From: Sciscionella marina DSM 45152
Lineage (GTDB): Bacteria; Actinomycetota; Actinomycetes; Mycobacteriales; Pseudonocardiaceae
Direction: 5' to 3'
Assembly: GCF_000379465.1 (NCBI RefSeq)
Contig: NZ_KB905425.1
Span: 81,163-145,162 of the forward strand
DNA length: 64,000 nucleotides
How positions within the stretch are numbered: the first letter of the stretch is position 1; every line of letters begins with the position of its first letter. Below are positions 26,125 to 34,727 of the stretch, in pieces. The position numbers and the translations under genes were made by a program. The notes under the pieces are model-generated. The model made no database searches, was not told the DNA's origin, and saw nothing but the letters and a program-made list of their open reading frames with translations.

Positions 26125-27540
26125 CTACGCCTCCGCTCGCGCGAGTGTCTCGGCCGCGGCATCGTCGGACACCTTGCCGTTGCCGCTGTGCGGCGCCGGG
26201 TCGGTGACCATCAGCTGCATCCAGTACTCCATGAAATTCCGCTGGTTAGCTTCGGCATAGTCCATTGGAAAAGCCTTGCCAGGACCGGGCCAGTCGGGGT
26301 CGGGCTCGTAGACGCCACGGCCCATCTGGTAGTTGAGCTCCATGGTCTTCTTGGCGTACTGGGCGCCCAGCACCCGCGTGATGCTGCGCCAGTTCTCGGC
26401 ATCGTCCTGCTCGAACGCGCCGGAAATACCGAACGTGCGCACGTAGGCCTGGTAGCTCTCCTCCTTGTACCAGTCCGGCGCTTCCTTCTCGATCAGAAAG
26501 AAGGACATGATCTCCATCTTGTCCGGGCCGAGCGGGTGCCACAGCCGAAGCGTGAGGAACGACGTCGGCGGCGAGACGTGGTCCTTCGACATCAGGAAGT
26601 TGCCGATCGACAGGTTCGGGAACACGGTGCCGTGGATGAACGTGACCGGCCGGAACACCTCGACCTGCTCCGGGGAAAGCCGGCGCTGCAACTGCTCGAC
26701 GATGCTCTCCGGCATACCCAGGAATTCGGGCAGCGGCATGCCCGGCGGCGGGCCGATGATGCCGAGGCCGTGCCCGTTCTCGGTGTGCACGTGCTCGCCG
26801 TAGAGCGCGAACTTCGGGTCCGGCGGGGCGAGCCCGAGTTCCACCATGGAGCGGTGCGTCATCATCGTGTGGTAGGCGTCGCCGACGAAGTTGTCGGCGC
26901 CGAGCTTCCAGTTCGCATCGACGACCCAGCGCTGCGGGGCGCCGACGACCTCCAGACCGGCGTCACTGCGGTCCAGCACGATGTCGAGGTAGAACTTCAT
27001 GTCCCCGAGGTAGTCCTCGAGCGACTGGGCCTCCGGGTCGAGGCAGCCGAAGATCAACCCCTTGTAGGTGTCCAGTTTCGGGACCGGCTTGAGCTGCCAC
27101 AGAGACTTGTCCAGCTTGTTGCCGTACGCTTCCCGCCCGGCCGGCACGCCCACAAGACTGCCCTTGTTGTTGTAGGTCCAGCCGTGGTACGGGCAGCGGA
27201 AGTGCGACGTGTTTCCCATTTCGGCGCGGCACACCTGCATGCCACGGTGGCGGCAACTGTTGAGGTGGCCACGGACCTCGCCGTCTTCGTCCCGGCAGAC
27301 GATGAACTGATCTTCCGAGATGTAGCGGACGACGTAATCGCCGCGCTCCGAGATTTCACTCTCGTGCGCGAGGAACACCCACGAACGGCCGAACACGCGC
27401 TCACGCTCGGCATCGTGCATCTCCGGGTCATTGATGATCGCGGCTGGAACAGTCCAGTCGGCCTCTACGTCACGCAAACCCTGCTCGAGGGTCTGCCGAA
27501 GTTCGTCCCTCAACATGTGACCACCTTTGGCGTCAGACAT
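26125..27540 (-). CDS. Ring-hydroxylating dioxygenase, alpha subunit
   Basis: A 471-residue Rieske non-heme iron oxygenase subunit. The Rieske centre is CRHRGMQVCR ... CPYHGWTYNN (about residues 95-125), and the mononuclear iron site is DNFVGDAYHTMMTHRS (about 225-240), giving D and two H. It adds both atoms of O2 to an aromatic ring to form a cis-dihydrodiol. The sequence is of the multi-component alpha3-beta3 group (biphenyl, phenylpropionate and PAH oxygenases) rather than the phthalate type. The start has GGAGGAG nine bases upstream. First gene of the operon that runs to the fused ETF, under operator copy 2. The substrate is not predictable from sequence alone. Confidence 0.93.
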   Translation of the reverse strand: MSDAKGGHMLRDELRQTLEQGLRDVEADWTVPAAIINDPEMHDAERERVFGRSWVFLAHESEISERGDYVVRYISEDQFIVCRDEDGEVRGHLNSCRHRGMQVCRAEMGNTSHFRCPYHGWTYNNKGSLVGVPAGREAYGNKLDKSLWQLKPVPKLDTYKGLIFGCLDPEAQSLEDYLGDMKFYLDIVLDRSDAGLEVVGAPQRWVVDANWKLGADNFVGDAYHTMMTHRSMVELGLAPPDPKFALYGEHVHTENGHGLGIIGPPPGMPLPEFLGMPESIVEQLQRRLSPEQVEVFRPVTFIHGTVFPNLSIGNFLMSKDHVSPPTSFLTLRLWHPLGPDKMEIMSFFLIEKEAPDWYKEESYQAYVRTFGISGAFEQDDAENWRSITRVLGAQYAKKTMELNYQMGRGVYEPDPDWPGPGKAFPMDYAEANQRNFMEYWMQLMVTDPAPHSGNGKVSDDAAAETLARAEA

Positions 27541-27607
27541 CTTTGTCTCCTCCGGAAAGCGCGGGCCCGATACGGAGCAGGACCGCGTTCACAGCTTGAC
27601 TGGTTCT

Positions 27608-27623
27608 AGGATACTAGTATCTT
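27608..27623. promoter_or_regulatory. Operator copy 2 (AGGATACTAGTATCTT)
   Basis: Palindrome with a perfect GATACTAGTATC core in the 142-bp gap between the divergent dioxygenase operon and the SCP2 gene, so one site could control both directions. Confidence 0.75.
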
Positions 27624-27682
27624 TTACTGCGATGTCAAACCCCAGTTGTCCGTCACGCAACCGAACCGAAGGAGAGCACACC

Positions 27683-28081
27683 ATGGGAACACCCGTCCTG
27701 TCGCCGGAGTGGATGAAGTCTTACGCAGAGCTGTGGAACACCACGGACGCGACGCGCGAGGGCCTCAAGGAGATGAGTATGGTCGTCGAATACCGGCTCG
27801 CCGAGAATGAGAGTCGCGCGGGCCAGATCGAGGTCAACGCCGGCGAAGTCGTGCGCGCCGGCACCCCTGCCGAAGGTGTGAAGCCGGACTTCCTGCTGAC
27901 GGCGAAGGTCGAGACCTGGCAGCGCCTCGGCGCCGGCGAGCTGCCCGCCGCCAAGGCGATGGTCACCCGGAAGGTCAAGTTCCGCGGTTCCATGTCGGTG
28001 GCACTCGCCAACCTGCCCGGCCTCGAAGCCGCCATGAAGTTGTTCGGCCAGATCGACGACACCGACTGGTCGGTGGACTGA
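27683..28081 (+). CDS. SCP2-like lipid/sterol-binding protein
   Basis: A 132-residue single-domain protein of the SCP2 (sterol carrier) fold: VVEYRLAENESRAGQIEVNAGEV, DFLLTAKVETWQRLGAGE and the ending KFRGSMSVALANLPGLEAAMKLF match the lipid-pocket pattern. Start ATG 27683 with GGAG eight to twelve bases upstream; an earlier in-frame codon lies in the operator region. It is transcribed away from the dioxygenase operon under the same operator. It may bind a hydrophobic substrate or acyl-CoA intermediate of the pathway, which is inference. Confidence 0.75.
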   Translation: MGTPVLSPEWMKSYAELWNTTDATREGLKEMSMVVEYRLAENESRAGQIEVNAGEVVRAGTPAEGVKPDFLLTAKVETWQRLGAGELPAAKAMVTRKVKFRGSMSVALANLPGLEAAMKLFGQIDDTDWSVD

Positions 28082-28111
28082 CCGAGGTCGCTGTCCACGG
28101 CCTCGGCGTAC

Positions 28112-28145
28112 CTGAAGCCGGAGCGGGAGTCCGCTCCGGCTTCAG
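28112..28145 (+). terminator. Intrinsic-type terminator after the SCP2 gene
   Basis: Perfect 15-bp stem CTGAAGCCGGAGCGG with a four-base loop, 30 bases after the stop codon. No strong T-run, as is common in GC-rich actinomycetes. Confidence 0.65.
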
Positions 28146-28240
28146 CGCTGCCACCAGACGGCGGGAGACCGGCGCTCCACCCGGACCAATGACCGGCCAC
28201 TGCAACCCGGCTCCCGCCCCAGCGCAGCCCGCTCGCCGTT

Positions 28241-28256
28241 GACACGCTAGAATCTC
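28241..28256. promoter_or_regulatory. Degenerate operator copy 3 before the GntR gene
   Basis: CTAGAATCT matches one half of the palindrome well; the left half is poor. It lies 57 bases before the GntR start and could be a weak autoregulatory site. Confidence 0.45.
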
Positions 28257-28312
28257 GGCGTGAGCGACAGTACGCAGCCCCGACCTTCCCACACCGAAAG
28301 GCCGGATAGTCC

Positions 28313-28948
28313 ATGCCCATGATCGCGTCAGTCACCAAAACAGACCAGATCTACCAAGCGCTCCTCACCCAGCTACTCGAGGGACGCCATCAATTCGGCG
28401 AGCTCCTCAGCACCTACGACCTCGCGACTGAATTCGGCGTGAGCCGCAGGCCGGTGATGGACGCGATGATGCGACTGGCCGCCGCCGGATTCATCTCGAT
28501 CATTCCACAGGTCGGATGCCAGGTGACGGTCCCGGACGAACGCAAGGTGCGCGACCACTTCGCAGTGGCGGGCATCCTCGAAGGGGCGGGCGCACGGCTC
28601 GCAGCACTCACCGCCACCGACGCCCAACTGGCCGAAATCCACGACATGCTGGTGCGCGGCATCGGCCCGGCCAAGCGGAACGAAGCACTCGCCTTCGCCG
28701 CAGCCAACCGGGACTTCCACTCCGCCATATTGGCGGCCAGCGGCAACCAGCGTCTGACCGACCTGGCCATGGACAGCTGGGACCTCAACGACTTCTACCT
28801 CCAGAAGAACCGGTTGAGCACGGACCTGACGCGGGCGCAGACCGAGCACACAGAGATCGCGGAGGCGATCAAGCGCCGCGACGCGGACCGGGCCGGCAGG
28901 CTCATGGAGGAGCATCTTTCGCGGTTCTGGAAGTTCATGGAAGTGTAG
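28313..28948 (+). CDS. GntR-family (FCD) transcriptional regulator
   Basis: A 211-residue regulator. The winged HTH covers residues 8-75 (LSTYDLATEFGVSRRPVMDAM, then AAAGFISIIPQVGCQV). The C-terminal FCD effector domain has an N-R-D-F-H motif (AFAAANRDFHSAILAASGN, about residue 130) and H residues further on that usually bind a metal and the carboxylate effector. It is in the middle of the island between operator copies 2 and 4. Since the palindrome occurs upstream of every island transcription unit, this is the most likely repressor, with a pathway acid as inducer. ATG 28313 or 28319 may be used. Confidence 0.85.
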   Translation: MPMIASVTKTDQIYQALLTQLLEGRHQFGELLSTYDLATEFGVSRRPVMDAMMRLAAAGFISIIPQVGCQVTVPDERKVRDHFAVAGILEGAGARLAALTATDAQLAEIHDMLVRGIGPAKRNEALAFAAANRDFHSAILAASGNQRLTDLAMDSWDLNDFYLQKNRLSTDLTRAQTEHTEIAEAIKRRDADRAGRLMEEHLSRFWKFMEV

Positions 28949-29029
28949 TCACTCTCCCACCGAACGGGTGCGTGCCTACGACCATGGCAACCGTTTTCGC
29001 CATCGAGCGACGACAAGCTTGTTGCTTCT

Positions 29030-29045
29030 GAGATTCTAGTATGTC
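29030..29045. promoter_or_regulatory. Operator copy 4 (AGATTCTAGTATGT core)
   Basis: Left half and CTAG core match the consensus and the right half has two changes. It lies 35 bases before the hydrolase start codon at 29080 and overlaps a more upstream ATG, which argues against that ATG. Confidence 0.65.
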
Positions 29046-29079
29046 AAAATGGAGGCAGGTTGCGACAGGAAGGAATGCT

Positions 29080-29937
29080 GTGGAGCAGCACGTAAGCATC
29101 TGGGGCGATTTGGCGGGCGTCGAGTTGCGCCAGCGGACCGTGGACGCGGCCGGCATCGCCACCCGGGTGGTAGAAGCGGGTACCGGTCCGGCACTGGTCA
29201 TGGTGCACGGCACGGGCGGGCATCTGGAGGCGTATTCGCGCAACGTCCGCGATCTGGCGAAGGAATTCCGGATCGTCCTCTACGACATGGCGGGGCACGG
29301 GCTTTCGGCGAAACCTGACCGGCCCTACACGATCGACTACCTCAGCGATCACCTGATCGCGCTGCTGGACGCGCTGGACATTGGAAAAGCGCATCTCTCC
29401 GGCGAATCGCTCGGCGGCTGGGTGGCGGCGTGGGCCGCGGCACACCACCCCGAACGGATCGATCGGCTGGTGCTCAACACTCCCGGCAACGTCACCAACA
29501 AGCCGGAGGTGATGGCCGGGCTGAAGGAATCGAGCATGAAGGCGGTCCGCGAAGCGAGCAGGCAGACCGTGCGCACCAGGGTCGAATGGCTTTTCCACGA
29601 CAAGAGCCTCGTCACCGACGAGCTCGTCGACCTGCGGTTGCGGATCTACACCCAGCCGGGGTTCGAGGACGCGATGCGCAACATCCTCGCGGTGCAGGAC
29701 TGGGAACACCGGCGCCCGTACGTCTGGTCCTCGGAGTGGTGCGGCCGCATCGTCTCGCCGACCCTGCTGCTGTGGACCGACCACGACCCGACGGCCTCCG
29801 TCGAGGAAGCCGCGCTACTGGAAGAGCTCATCCCCGGCAGCCGTCTCGAAGTCATCGAGGGCGCCGGCCACTGGCCGCAGTGGGAGAAGCCGGACCAGTT
29901 CAACGAGACCCACGTTAGGTTCCTGAAAGGAAAGTGA
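29080..29937 (+). CDS. Meta-cleavage C-C hydrolase (alpha/beta hydrolase, MhpC/HsaD-like)
   Basis: A 285-residue alpha/beta hydrolase. HGTGGHLEAYSRN is the oxyanion region, GESLGGWVAAW carries the nucleophile Ser, WTDHDPTAS the Asp and GAGHWPQWEKP the His. These match the hydrolases that cut 2-hydroxy-6-oxo-dienoates after extradiol ring opening. GTG 29080 follows AGGAAGG; the ATG at 29041 would lie in the operator. First gene of the plus-strand operon that continues through the monooxygenase, SDR, cupin and extradiol dioxygenase. Other alpha/beta hydrolase activities cannot be excluded. Confidence 0.85.
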   Translation: MEQHVSIWGDLAGVELRQRTVDAAGIATRVVEAGTGPALVMVHGTGGHLEAYSRNVRDLAKEFRIVLYDMAGHGLSAKPDRPYTIDYLSDHLIALLDALDIGKAHLSGESLGGWVAAWAAAHHPERIDRLVLNTPGNVTNKPEVMAGLKESSMKAVREASRQTVRTRVEWLFHDKSLVTDELVDLRLRIYTQPGFEDAMRNILAVQDWEHRRPYVWSSEWCGRIVSPTLLLWTDHDPTASVEEAALLEELIPGSRLEVIEGAGHWPQWEKPDQFNETHVRFLKGK

Positions 29938-31415
29938 TGACCGCACGAAACGGCACCGCGTACCTCGACCGGCTGCGCGCACACAGTCCCGAGCTGTGGG
30001 TCGGGGCCGAGAAGATCACCGACGTGGCCGGGCACAAGGCGACGTCCGGCGCCGCGGCCGAGATCGCCCGCCTTTACGACCTGCAGTTCAAGACCGACAG
30101 CATGCTCTTCGCGCCCGACGGCGGTGCTCCCAAGGAAGGCGTGCAGTTCCTGATGCCCCGCACTGCGGAGGACCTCGAGCTCCGCCGCGTCATGCACAAG
30201 CAGTGGGCGGATTCCAGCTTCGGCATGATGGGGCGCAGCACGGACTTCGTCAGCGCGATGCTGGTGGCGTGGAACGCCAACGCCGAGTTCTTCGGCGACG
30301 GCGCCGACCGGGTGCGCGCGTACTACAAGTACGTGCGGGACAACGACCTGTTCTTGTCCCACGCGCTGGCGGACCCGCCGGTCGACCGTTCGAAGCCGCC
30401 GTCGCAGCAGCCTGACCCCTACACCTACCTCGGCGTGAAACGCGAGACTCCGGACGGCATCATCGTGAGTGGCGCGAAGATGCTCGCGACGGCCGCGCCG
30501 TACTCCGACGAGATCCTGGTCTGGCCGTTCTCGCTACGGAAGTACGCGGCCGAGGAGAAGCCCTACGCCATCGCGTTCGCCATCCCGGCCGACGCGCCGG
30601 GCGTCCGACTGATCTGCCGCGAGCCGTTCGGCGGGGGGAATGCCTTCGATCACCCGCTGTCCAGCCGGTTCGACGAGATGGACGCCGTGATCGTGTTCGA
30701 CGAAGTGCTGGTGCCTTGGGACCGGGTCTTCATCAATCAGGACTACGAGCGAGTGAACAACATCTGGGCGATCAACTCCAACGCCTTCACCGGCGTCCAG
30801 ACCTCGGTCCGGATGCTAGCGAAGCTCCAGTTCGTCGCGGGCATCGCCAAGCGCGCGACCGAGATCGTCAAGACCGACCAGTACCCCCAGGTCCGCGACG
30901 CGCTCGGCGAGATCACCACCTACATCGAACTGACCAGGGCGGCCGTCCTCGCGGCCGAGTCCGGTGCACAGCGCAACGAGGAGGGCTTCCTGTTCCCCGA
31001 CGTCCGCCCGCTCTACGCGATCCGCAACTCCGGGAACCGCTGGTACCCGCGGGTCCGGGAGATCCTGCAGCAGATTCTCGCCGGTGGCTTGCTCTACCAG
31101 CCAGCCGACGTAAGCGCGTTCGACTCACCGATCGCCGAGGACATCACCCGGTTCTACCGCGGCCCCGAGACGAACAGCCTGGACCGCATCGCGATCTACA
31201 AGGTGGCCGCCGATCTCGCGGTCTCCGCCTTCGGCGGCCGCCACGAACTCTACGAGCGGTTCTACGCCGGTGACCCGCTATTCCTCCGCATCAACACCCA
31301 GTTCAACCAGTACGACTGGACCGAACCGCTCGACCTGATCGATGGGCTGCTGGCCACGTCGATCGGGCAAGCCGGCGTCCAGTCCGGCGGCACTGGCGAG
31401 GGTGCTGCGGCATGA
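29937..31415 (+). CDS. HpaB-type FADH2-dependent aromatic monooxygenase, oxygenase component
   Basis: A 492-residue member of the 4-hydroxyphenylacetate 3-hydroxylase family (acyl-CoA-dehydrogenase-like fold). TAYLDRLRAHSPELWVGAEK opens the family's N-terminal domain, SHALADPPVDRSKPP and ISGAKMLATAAPYSDEILVW-like text form the flavin region, and DEVLVPWDRVFINQDYE is conserved. It ortho-hydroxylates a phenol to a catechol using reduced flavin from a separate reductase, probably the one at 21740-22303. ATG 29937 follows AGGA; a GTG at 29934 is also possible. It overlaps both neighbours, so translation is coupled. Confidence 0.87.
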   Translation: MTARNGTAYLDRLRAHSPELWVGAEKITDVAGHKATSGAAAEIARLYDLQFKTDSMLFAPDGGAPKEGVQFLMPRTAEDLELRRVMHKQWADSSFGMMGRSTDFVSAMLVAWNANAEFFGDGADRVRAYYKYVRDNDLFLSHALADPPVDRSKPPSQQPDPYTYLGVKRETPDGIIVSGAKMLATAAPYSDEILVWPFSLRKYAAEEKPYAIAFAIPADAPGVRLICREPFGGGNAFDHPLSSRFDEMDAVIVFDEVLVPWDRVFINQDYERVNNIWAINSNAFTGVQTSVRMLAKLQFVAGIAKRATEIVKTDQYPQVRDALGEITTYIELTRAAVLAAESGAQRNEEGFLFPDVRPLYAIRNSGNRWYPRVREILQQILAGGLLYQPADVSAFDSPIAEDITRFYRGPETNSLDRIAIYKVAADLAVSAFGGRHELYERFYAGDPLFLRINTQFNQYDWTEPLDLIDGLLATSIGQAGVQSGGTGEGAAA

Positions 31416-32176
31416 GGGTGCGCGGCCGGCGGGCCCTGGTCACCGCCGGGTCGAGTGGGCTCGGCGCCGCGATCGCGGCTTCTCTACGGGCAGACGGGGC
31501 AGAGGTCTTCATCACGGGAACCGGGCCGCACACCGGCGAGGTCGCCCGTGATATCGGTGCGGCGGACTGGGCGATTGCTGACTTCACCCAGCCCGGTGCC
31601 GCGGCCACCGCAGCCGCCGCCGCGCGCGAGACGCTCGGCGGCATCGACATCCTGGTGTCTAACACCGGCGGCACGCGCGCGGCGAAGGCCTCCGAACTCT
31701 CGGCGGAGGACTGGGATTCGGCATACCGTCTCCTGCTGAACAGCGCGATCTCCCTGACCAGCGCGGTATTGCCGGCGATGTCGGCGGCCGGGTGGGGACG
31801 GCTGATCTACGTCACCTCGGTCGGCGTGGTCAAGCCGTTGCCACTGCTGCACCTGTCCAACGTGATGCGGGCCGGAGTGGCCGCGCTGGCGCGGTCACTG
31901 GCCGCCGAGGTGGCTCCAAACGGCGTCACCACGCACGTCATCGCCCCCGCCCACATCGACACGCCGCGGCGGCGCGCGCTCGCCGCGGCGCGCGCCGCCG
32001 CGGCCGACGTGCCGGTGGCCGAGCTGGAACAACGGCAGCTCGCCACCGAGTTGCCCATCGGCCGGTGGGGACGTCCCGACGAGATCGCCGAGCTGGTGAC
32101 CCACCTCTGCTCGGACTTCGCTGGGTTCCAGACCGGGCAGACACACGTCGTCGACGGCGGGATGACCTCAACCTAG
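31412..32176 (+). CDS. SDR-family oxidoreductase with atypical active site
   Basis: A 254-residue short-chain dehydrogenase with a slightly altered cofactor motif (TAGSSGLGAAIAA) and NTGG in place of NNAG. The catalytic Tyr-x3-Lys is missing: after YVTSVGVVKPLP the text is LLHLSNVMRAGVAALA, so His and Arg stand at those positions, as in a known subgroup with L-S-N-x2-R. It may use a different proton relay or act on a different chemistry. It is coupled to the monooxygenase gene by a four-base overlap. The substrate is unknown; an alcohol or aldehyde of the pathway is likely. Confidence 0.8.
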   Translation: MRVRGRRALVTAGSSGLGAAIAASLRADGAEVFITGTGPHTGEVARDIGAADWAIADFTQPGAAATAAAAARETLGGIDILVSNTGGTRAAKASELSAEDWDSAYRLLLNSAISLTSAVLPAMSAAGWGRLIYVTSVGVVKPLPLLHLSNVMRAGVAALARSLAAEVAPNGVTTHVIAPAHIDTPRRRALAAARAAAADVPVAELEQRQLATELPIGRWGRPDEIAELVTHLCSDFAGFQTGQTHVVDGGMTST

Positions 32177-32185
32177 GGGAGAATT

Positions 32186-32662
32186 ATGACAAATTTCGAG
32201 CAGTGGATGCACAAGCTCCACGAGATGAAGGACTACGACCCGGAGCGGTCGATGCCGGGCAACCTGATCACCCCTTCGGCGAGCGCCCGGTGGCTTGAGG
32301 AGGACGTGACCGGCAACCCCAGCCGGGTCGGAGTGCTGGCCGACCTGCCGGCGAAGTCGATGGAGTTCTACCTCCAGGAAATTCCGGCAGGCACGGCGAC
32401 CGACCTCCAGCGCCATGTGCACGAGTCCGTGCACTGCGTGCTCGAGGGCAGCGGCTACTCCGAGATCGGACCGGAAACACTCCGGTGGTCGGCCGGGGAC
32501 TTCGTCTACACCCCGCCGTGGGTCTGGCACCGGCACTACAACGACGGCACCGAACGCGTTCGCATGATCCTCGTCGAGAACTCGCGGCAACTCGATGGCC
32601 TCGGCATCAACCGGCGGGAAAGCGCCGGGAACATCTCTTACGACAAAGTGGATAGGAGTTGA
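32186..32662 (+). CDS. Cupin-domain protein
   Basis: A 158-residue single-cupin protein. The first metal motif is HVHESVHCVLEGSGYSEI (H-x-H ... E-like spacing) and the second GDFVYTPPWVWHRHYN (H). The layout resembles small cupins beside extradiol dioxygenase genes and could be an isomerase or a dioxygenase-like enzyme of ring fission or of gentisate-type chemistry. It lies nine bases after the SDR gene and seven before the VOC dioxygenase. Function cannot be fixed from sequence. Confidence 0.75.
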   Translation: MTNFEQWMHKLHEMKDYDPERSMPGNLITPSASARWLEEDVTGNPSRVGVLADLPAKSMEFYLQEIPAGTATDLQRHVHESVHCVLEGSGYSEIGPETLRWSAGDFVYTPPWVWHRHYNDGTERVRMILVENSRQLDGLGINRRESAGNISYDKVDRS

Positions 32663-32669
32663 CCTACTG

Positions 32670-33545
32670 ATGGGCATTTCACAGGTGGCTCACGCCGAAC
32701 TCGCCGTAGCCGATCTGGACGAGGCGATCGGCTTCCACACCGACGTCCTCGGCATGCAGGAACTCGGCCGGTCCGACGGCGCGGTGCGGCTGTCCGTCGG
32801 TATCGACGGCGGCTGCGACCTGGTGCTGACCGCCGGCGGGACCGGGGTTCGGAAGTTCGCGCTGCGCGTCGACGACGTCGCCGACCTCGACCGCTACGCG
32901 AAGCGTCTCGCCGAAGCCGGCGTTGCGACCGAGACCCGCACTGACGAACACCCCGGTGTGGTCCAGTCGCTGCAGTTCCAGGCACCCTCCGGGCACGTCA
33001 TGGAACTGGCGCTGCTCTCGACCGGACCGCAGTACATCCACCCGTCGAAGGCCCCTCACCGAGGCGGGATCCGCGCGCTAGACTTCGACCACATCACCGT
33101 GCAGGCACAGGACCCGAAACCGCTGGTCGACTTCCTGGTCGAGCTGCTGGACTTCCAGATCTCCGATATCTTCGCCCCGGCGCCCGGAGTCATCGGAGGG
33201 GCCTGGTGCCGGGCCAGCACGCTGCACCACGACATCGCGATCATCTCCACCCCCGAAGCCGGTAAGTCGCTACACCACTACGCACTCGGGATGGAGTCGT
33301 TCGACCATCTCAAGCTGGCCGCCGACGAGCTCGCCCTGCACAACGTGCCGATCGAGGTCGGGCCGGGCCGCCACGGCGTGGGCGGCAACGTCTACACCTA
33401 CTTCTGGGCCGCGGGCAACCGCTACGAGCTGTCGGCCGAGATGCCGCGGGTGCGCCGCAACGACCCCGTGGTGTGGGACGACTTCCCGAAGGCGTTCAGC
33501 CCGTGGGGGCTGCAGCCACCGGAGTCGTTCGGCCGCACTTCCTGA
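32670..33545 (+). CDS. Type I extradiol dioxygenase (VOC fold, HsaC/BphC-like)
   Basis: A 291-residue two-domain vicinal-oxygen-chelate enzyme. Domain 1 starts QVAHAELAVADLDEAIGFH. Domain 2 has the Fe(II) ligands in FDHITVQAQDP (H), LHHYALGMESFDHL (H) and NRYELSAEM (E). It cleaves catechols next to the hydroxyls. The C-terminal signature of the family (NRYEL near the end) is complete. AGGAG is 11 bases upstream of ATG 32670. It differs wholly from the MhpB-type dioxygenase at 35979, so the pathway opens two different rings or two substrates. Confidence 0.9.
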   Translation: MGISQVAHAELAVADLDEAIGFHTDVLGMQELGRSDGAVRLSVGIDGGCDLVLTAGGTGVRKFALRVDDVADLDRYAKRLAEAGVATETRTDEHPGVVQSLQFQAPSGHVMELALLSTGPQYIHPSKAPHRGGIRALDFDHITVQAQDPKPLVDFLVELLDFQISDIFAPAPGVIGGAWCRASTLHHDIAIISTPEAGKSLHHYALGMESFDHLKLAADELALHNVPIEVGPGRHGVGGNVYTYFWAAGNRYELSAEMPRVRRNDPVVWDDFPKAFSPWGLQPPESFGRTS

Positions 33546-33563
33546 AAGTCCCCCAAAAAAGCC

Positions 33564-33614
33564 GGTTGGCCCGGCGGGTCAGTAAGCCCCCCCACCTGAC
33601 CCGCCGGGCCAACC
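33564..33614 (+). terminator. Long hairpin between dioxygenase and hydratase-aldolase genes
   Basis: Perfect 19-bp inverted repeat with a 13-base loop, 18 bases after the dioxygenase stop. The next gene, 33646, has its own ribosome site (AAGGAG), so this is a terminator or an attenuator that reduces read-through. Confidence 0.6.
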
Positions 33615-33645
33615 GCCCTCTCCCAGCGAGCACAAGGAGAGCCCC

Positions 33646-34635
33646 ATGGTACAGAAGTTCGGTGTCGACGACGTGCGTGGCGTCATCGCCGTCGCCCCGA
33701 CCCCCGCGCTGCCCGGGGCGGCCGAGCTCACCGCACGCGACACCGTCGACCTCGACGAGTCCGACCGGATGATCCGTGCGCTCGTCGCCGACGGCGTGGA
33801 CGGGATCATCACCAACGGCACACTCGGTGAGATGGCGACCCTGACGCTGGACGAATGGCAGGCCTTCACCGCCTGCGTCGCGGACGCGGTTTCGGACACC
33901 TCATCGGACCTACCGTTGTTCGTCGGCGCGACCACCCCCAACACGAGGGACACCATCGACCGGATCCGCTTCCTGCGGGACCTCGGCGTGCGCGGGGTCA
34001 TCCTCGGCCGTCCGATGTGGAGCGCACTCGGCGCCGACGCCCTGCTCGCCTTCTACCGGGACGTCGCGAACCTGTTCCCGGACATGGCGATCGTCCTCTA
34101 CGACAACCCTGAGGCGTTCAAGGGGCCGATCCCGTCTGCGGTCTACGCCGAGCTCGCCAAGGTGCCCCAGATCATCGGTGCGAAGTACATCGCGATCACA
34201 CCCAAGTTCACCGCGGACGTGGCCGCGGTCAGCGGGCGGCTCCGACTGCTGCCGCTGGAGAGCGACTGGCTCGCGGCCCATACGCTCCACCCAGAAACGT
34301 CACTCGGCTGCTGGAGCAGCAGCGCCCTGTGCGGCCCACAACCCGTGCTCGCCCTGCGCGACGCGATCCGCTCCGGCGACGTCGAGGCGGCACGGCACCT
34401 CACCCACCGCATCGAGTGGACCTACGAGCCGTTCCTCGCCAGGACGAACTTCGGCGAGTTCTCCAAGTACAACATCAGTCTCGAGAAGCTGCGCTTCGAC
34501 GAGGCCGGCTACGTCACCGCAGGCCCCGTGCGCCCGCCGTACCACGTCGTCCCCGAGGCCTATGCCGAAGGCGCGCGGGAGAACGGCCGCCGCTGGCGCC
34601 GGCTCGTCGGCGAAGTCCGGGACTCGGACTCCTGA
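33646..34635 (+). CDS. Hydratase-aldolase of the DapA superfamily (NahE/PhdJ-like)
   Basis: A 329-residue (beta/alpha)8 Schiff-base aldolase. TNGTLGEMATLT is the pyruvate-binding region of the superfamily, YDNPEAFKGPI with the downstream GAKYIAITPKF gives the Schiff-base lysine, and CWSSSALCGPQP is the pattern of trans-o-hydroxybenzylidenepyruvate and trans-2'-carboxybenzalpyruvate hydratase-aldolases. These split a benzylidenepyruvate into an aromatic aldehyde and pyruvate in naphthalene and phenanthrene pathways. That, rather than dihydrodipicolinate synthesis, is the likely role. It suggests a bicyclic substrate for the island. Confidence 0.82.
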   Translation: MVQKFGVDDVRGVIAVAPTPALPGAAELTARDTVDLDESDRMIRALVADGVDGIITNGTLGEMATLTLDEWQAFTACVADAVSDTSSDLPLFVGATTPNTRDTIDRIRFLRDLGVRGVILGRPMWSALGADALLAFYRDVANLFPDMAIVLYDNPEAFKGPIPSAVYAELAKVPQIIGAKYIAITPKFTADVAAVSGRLRLLPLESDWLAAHTLHPETSLGCWSSSALCGPQPVLALRDAIRSGDVEAARHLTHRIEWTYEPFLARTNFGEFSKYNISLEKLRFDEAGYVTAGPVRPPYHVVPEAYAEGARENGRRWRRLVGEVRDSDS

Positions 34636-34683
34636 ACCTCGCCAGACCGCGCTGTGCATGCGGCGCGGCCGGTCGTGAAAAAA

Positions 34684-34723
34684 ACTGATGGCGCCGCCTC
34701 TGTAACTGGGCGGCGCCATCAGT
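34684..34723 (-). terminator. Terminator between converging genes
   Basis: Perfect 15-bp stem ACTGATGGCGCCGCC with a ten-base loop. An A-run precedes it on the plus strand, so it has a T-tail for the minus-strand gene and can also stop the plus-strand operon. Confidence 0.8.
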
Positions 34724-34727
34724 CCGT

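Noticed and set aside
26122-27609. Long plus-strand frame of 495 codons
   Set aside because: It is the antisense of the Rieske alpha subunit gene, whose motifs are unambiguous. Composition reflects GC codon bias.
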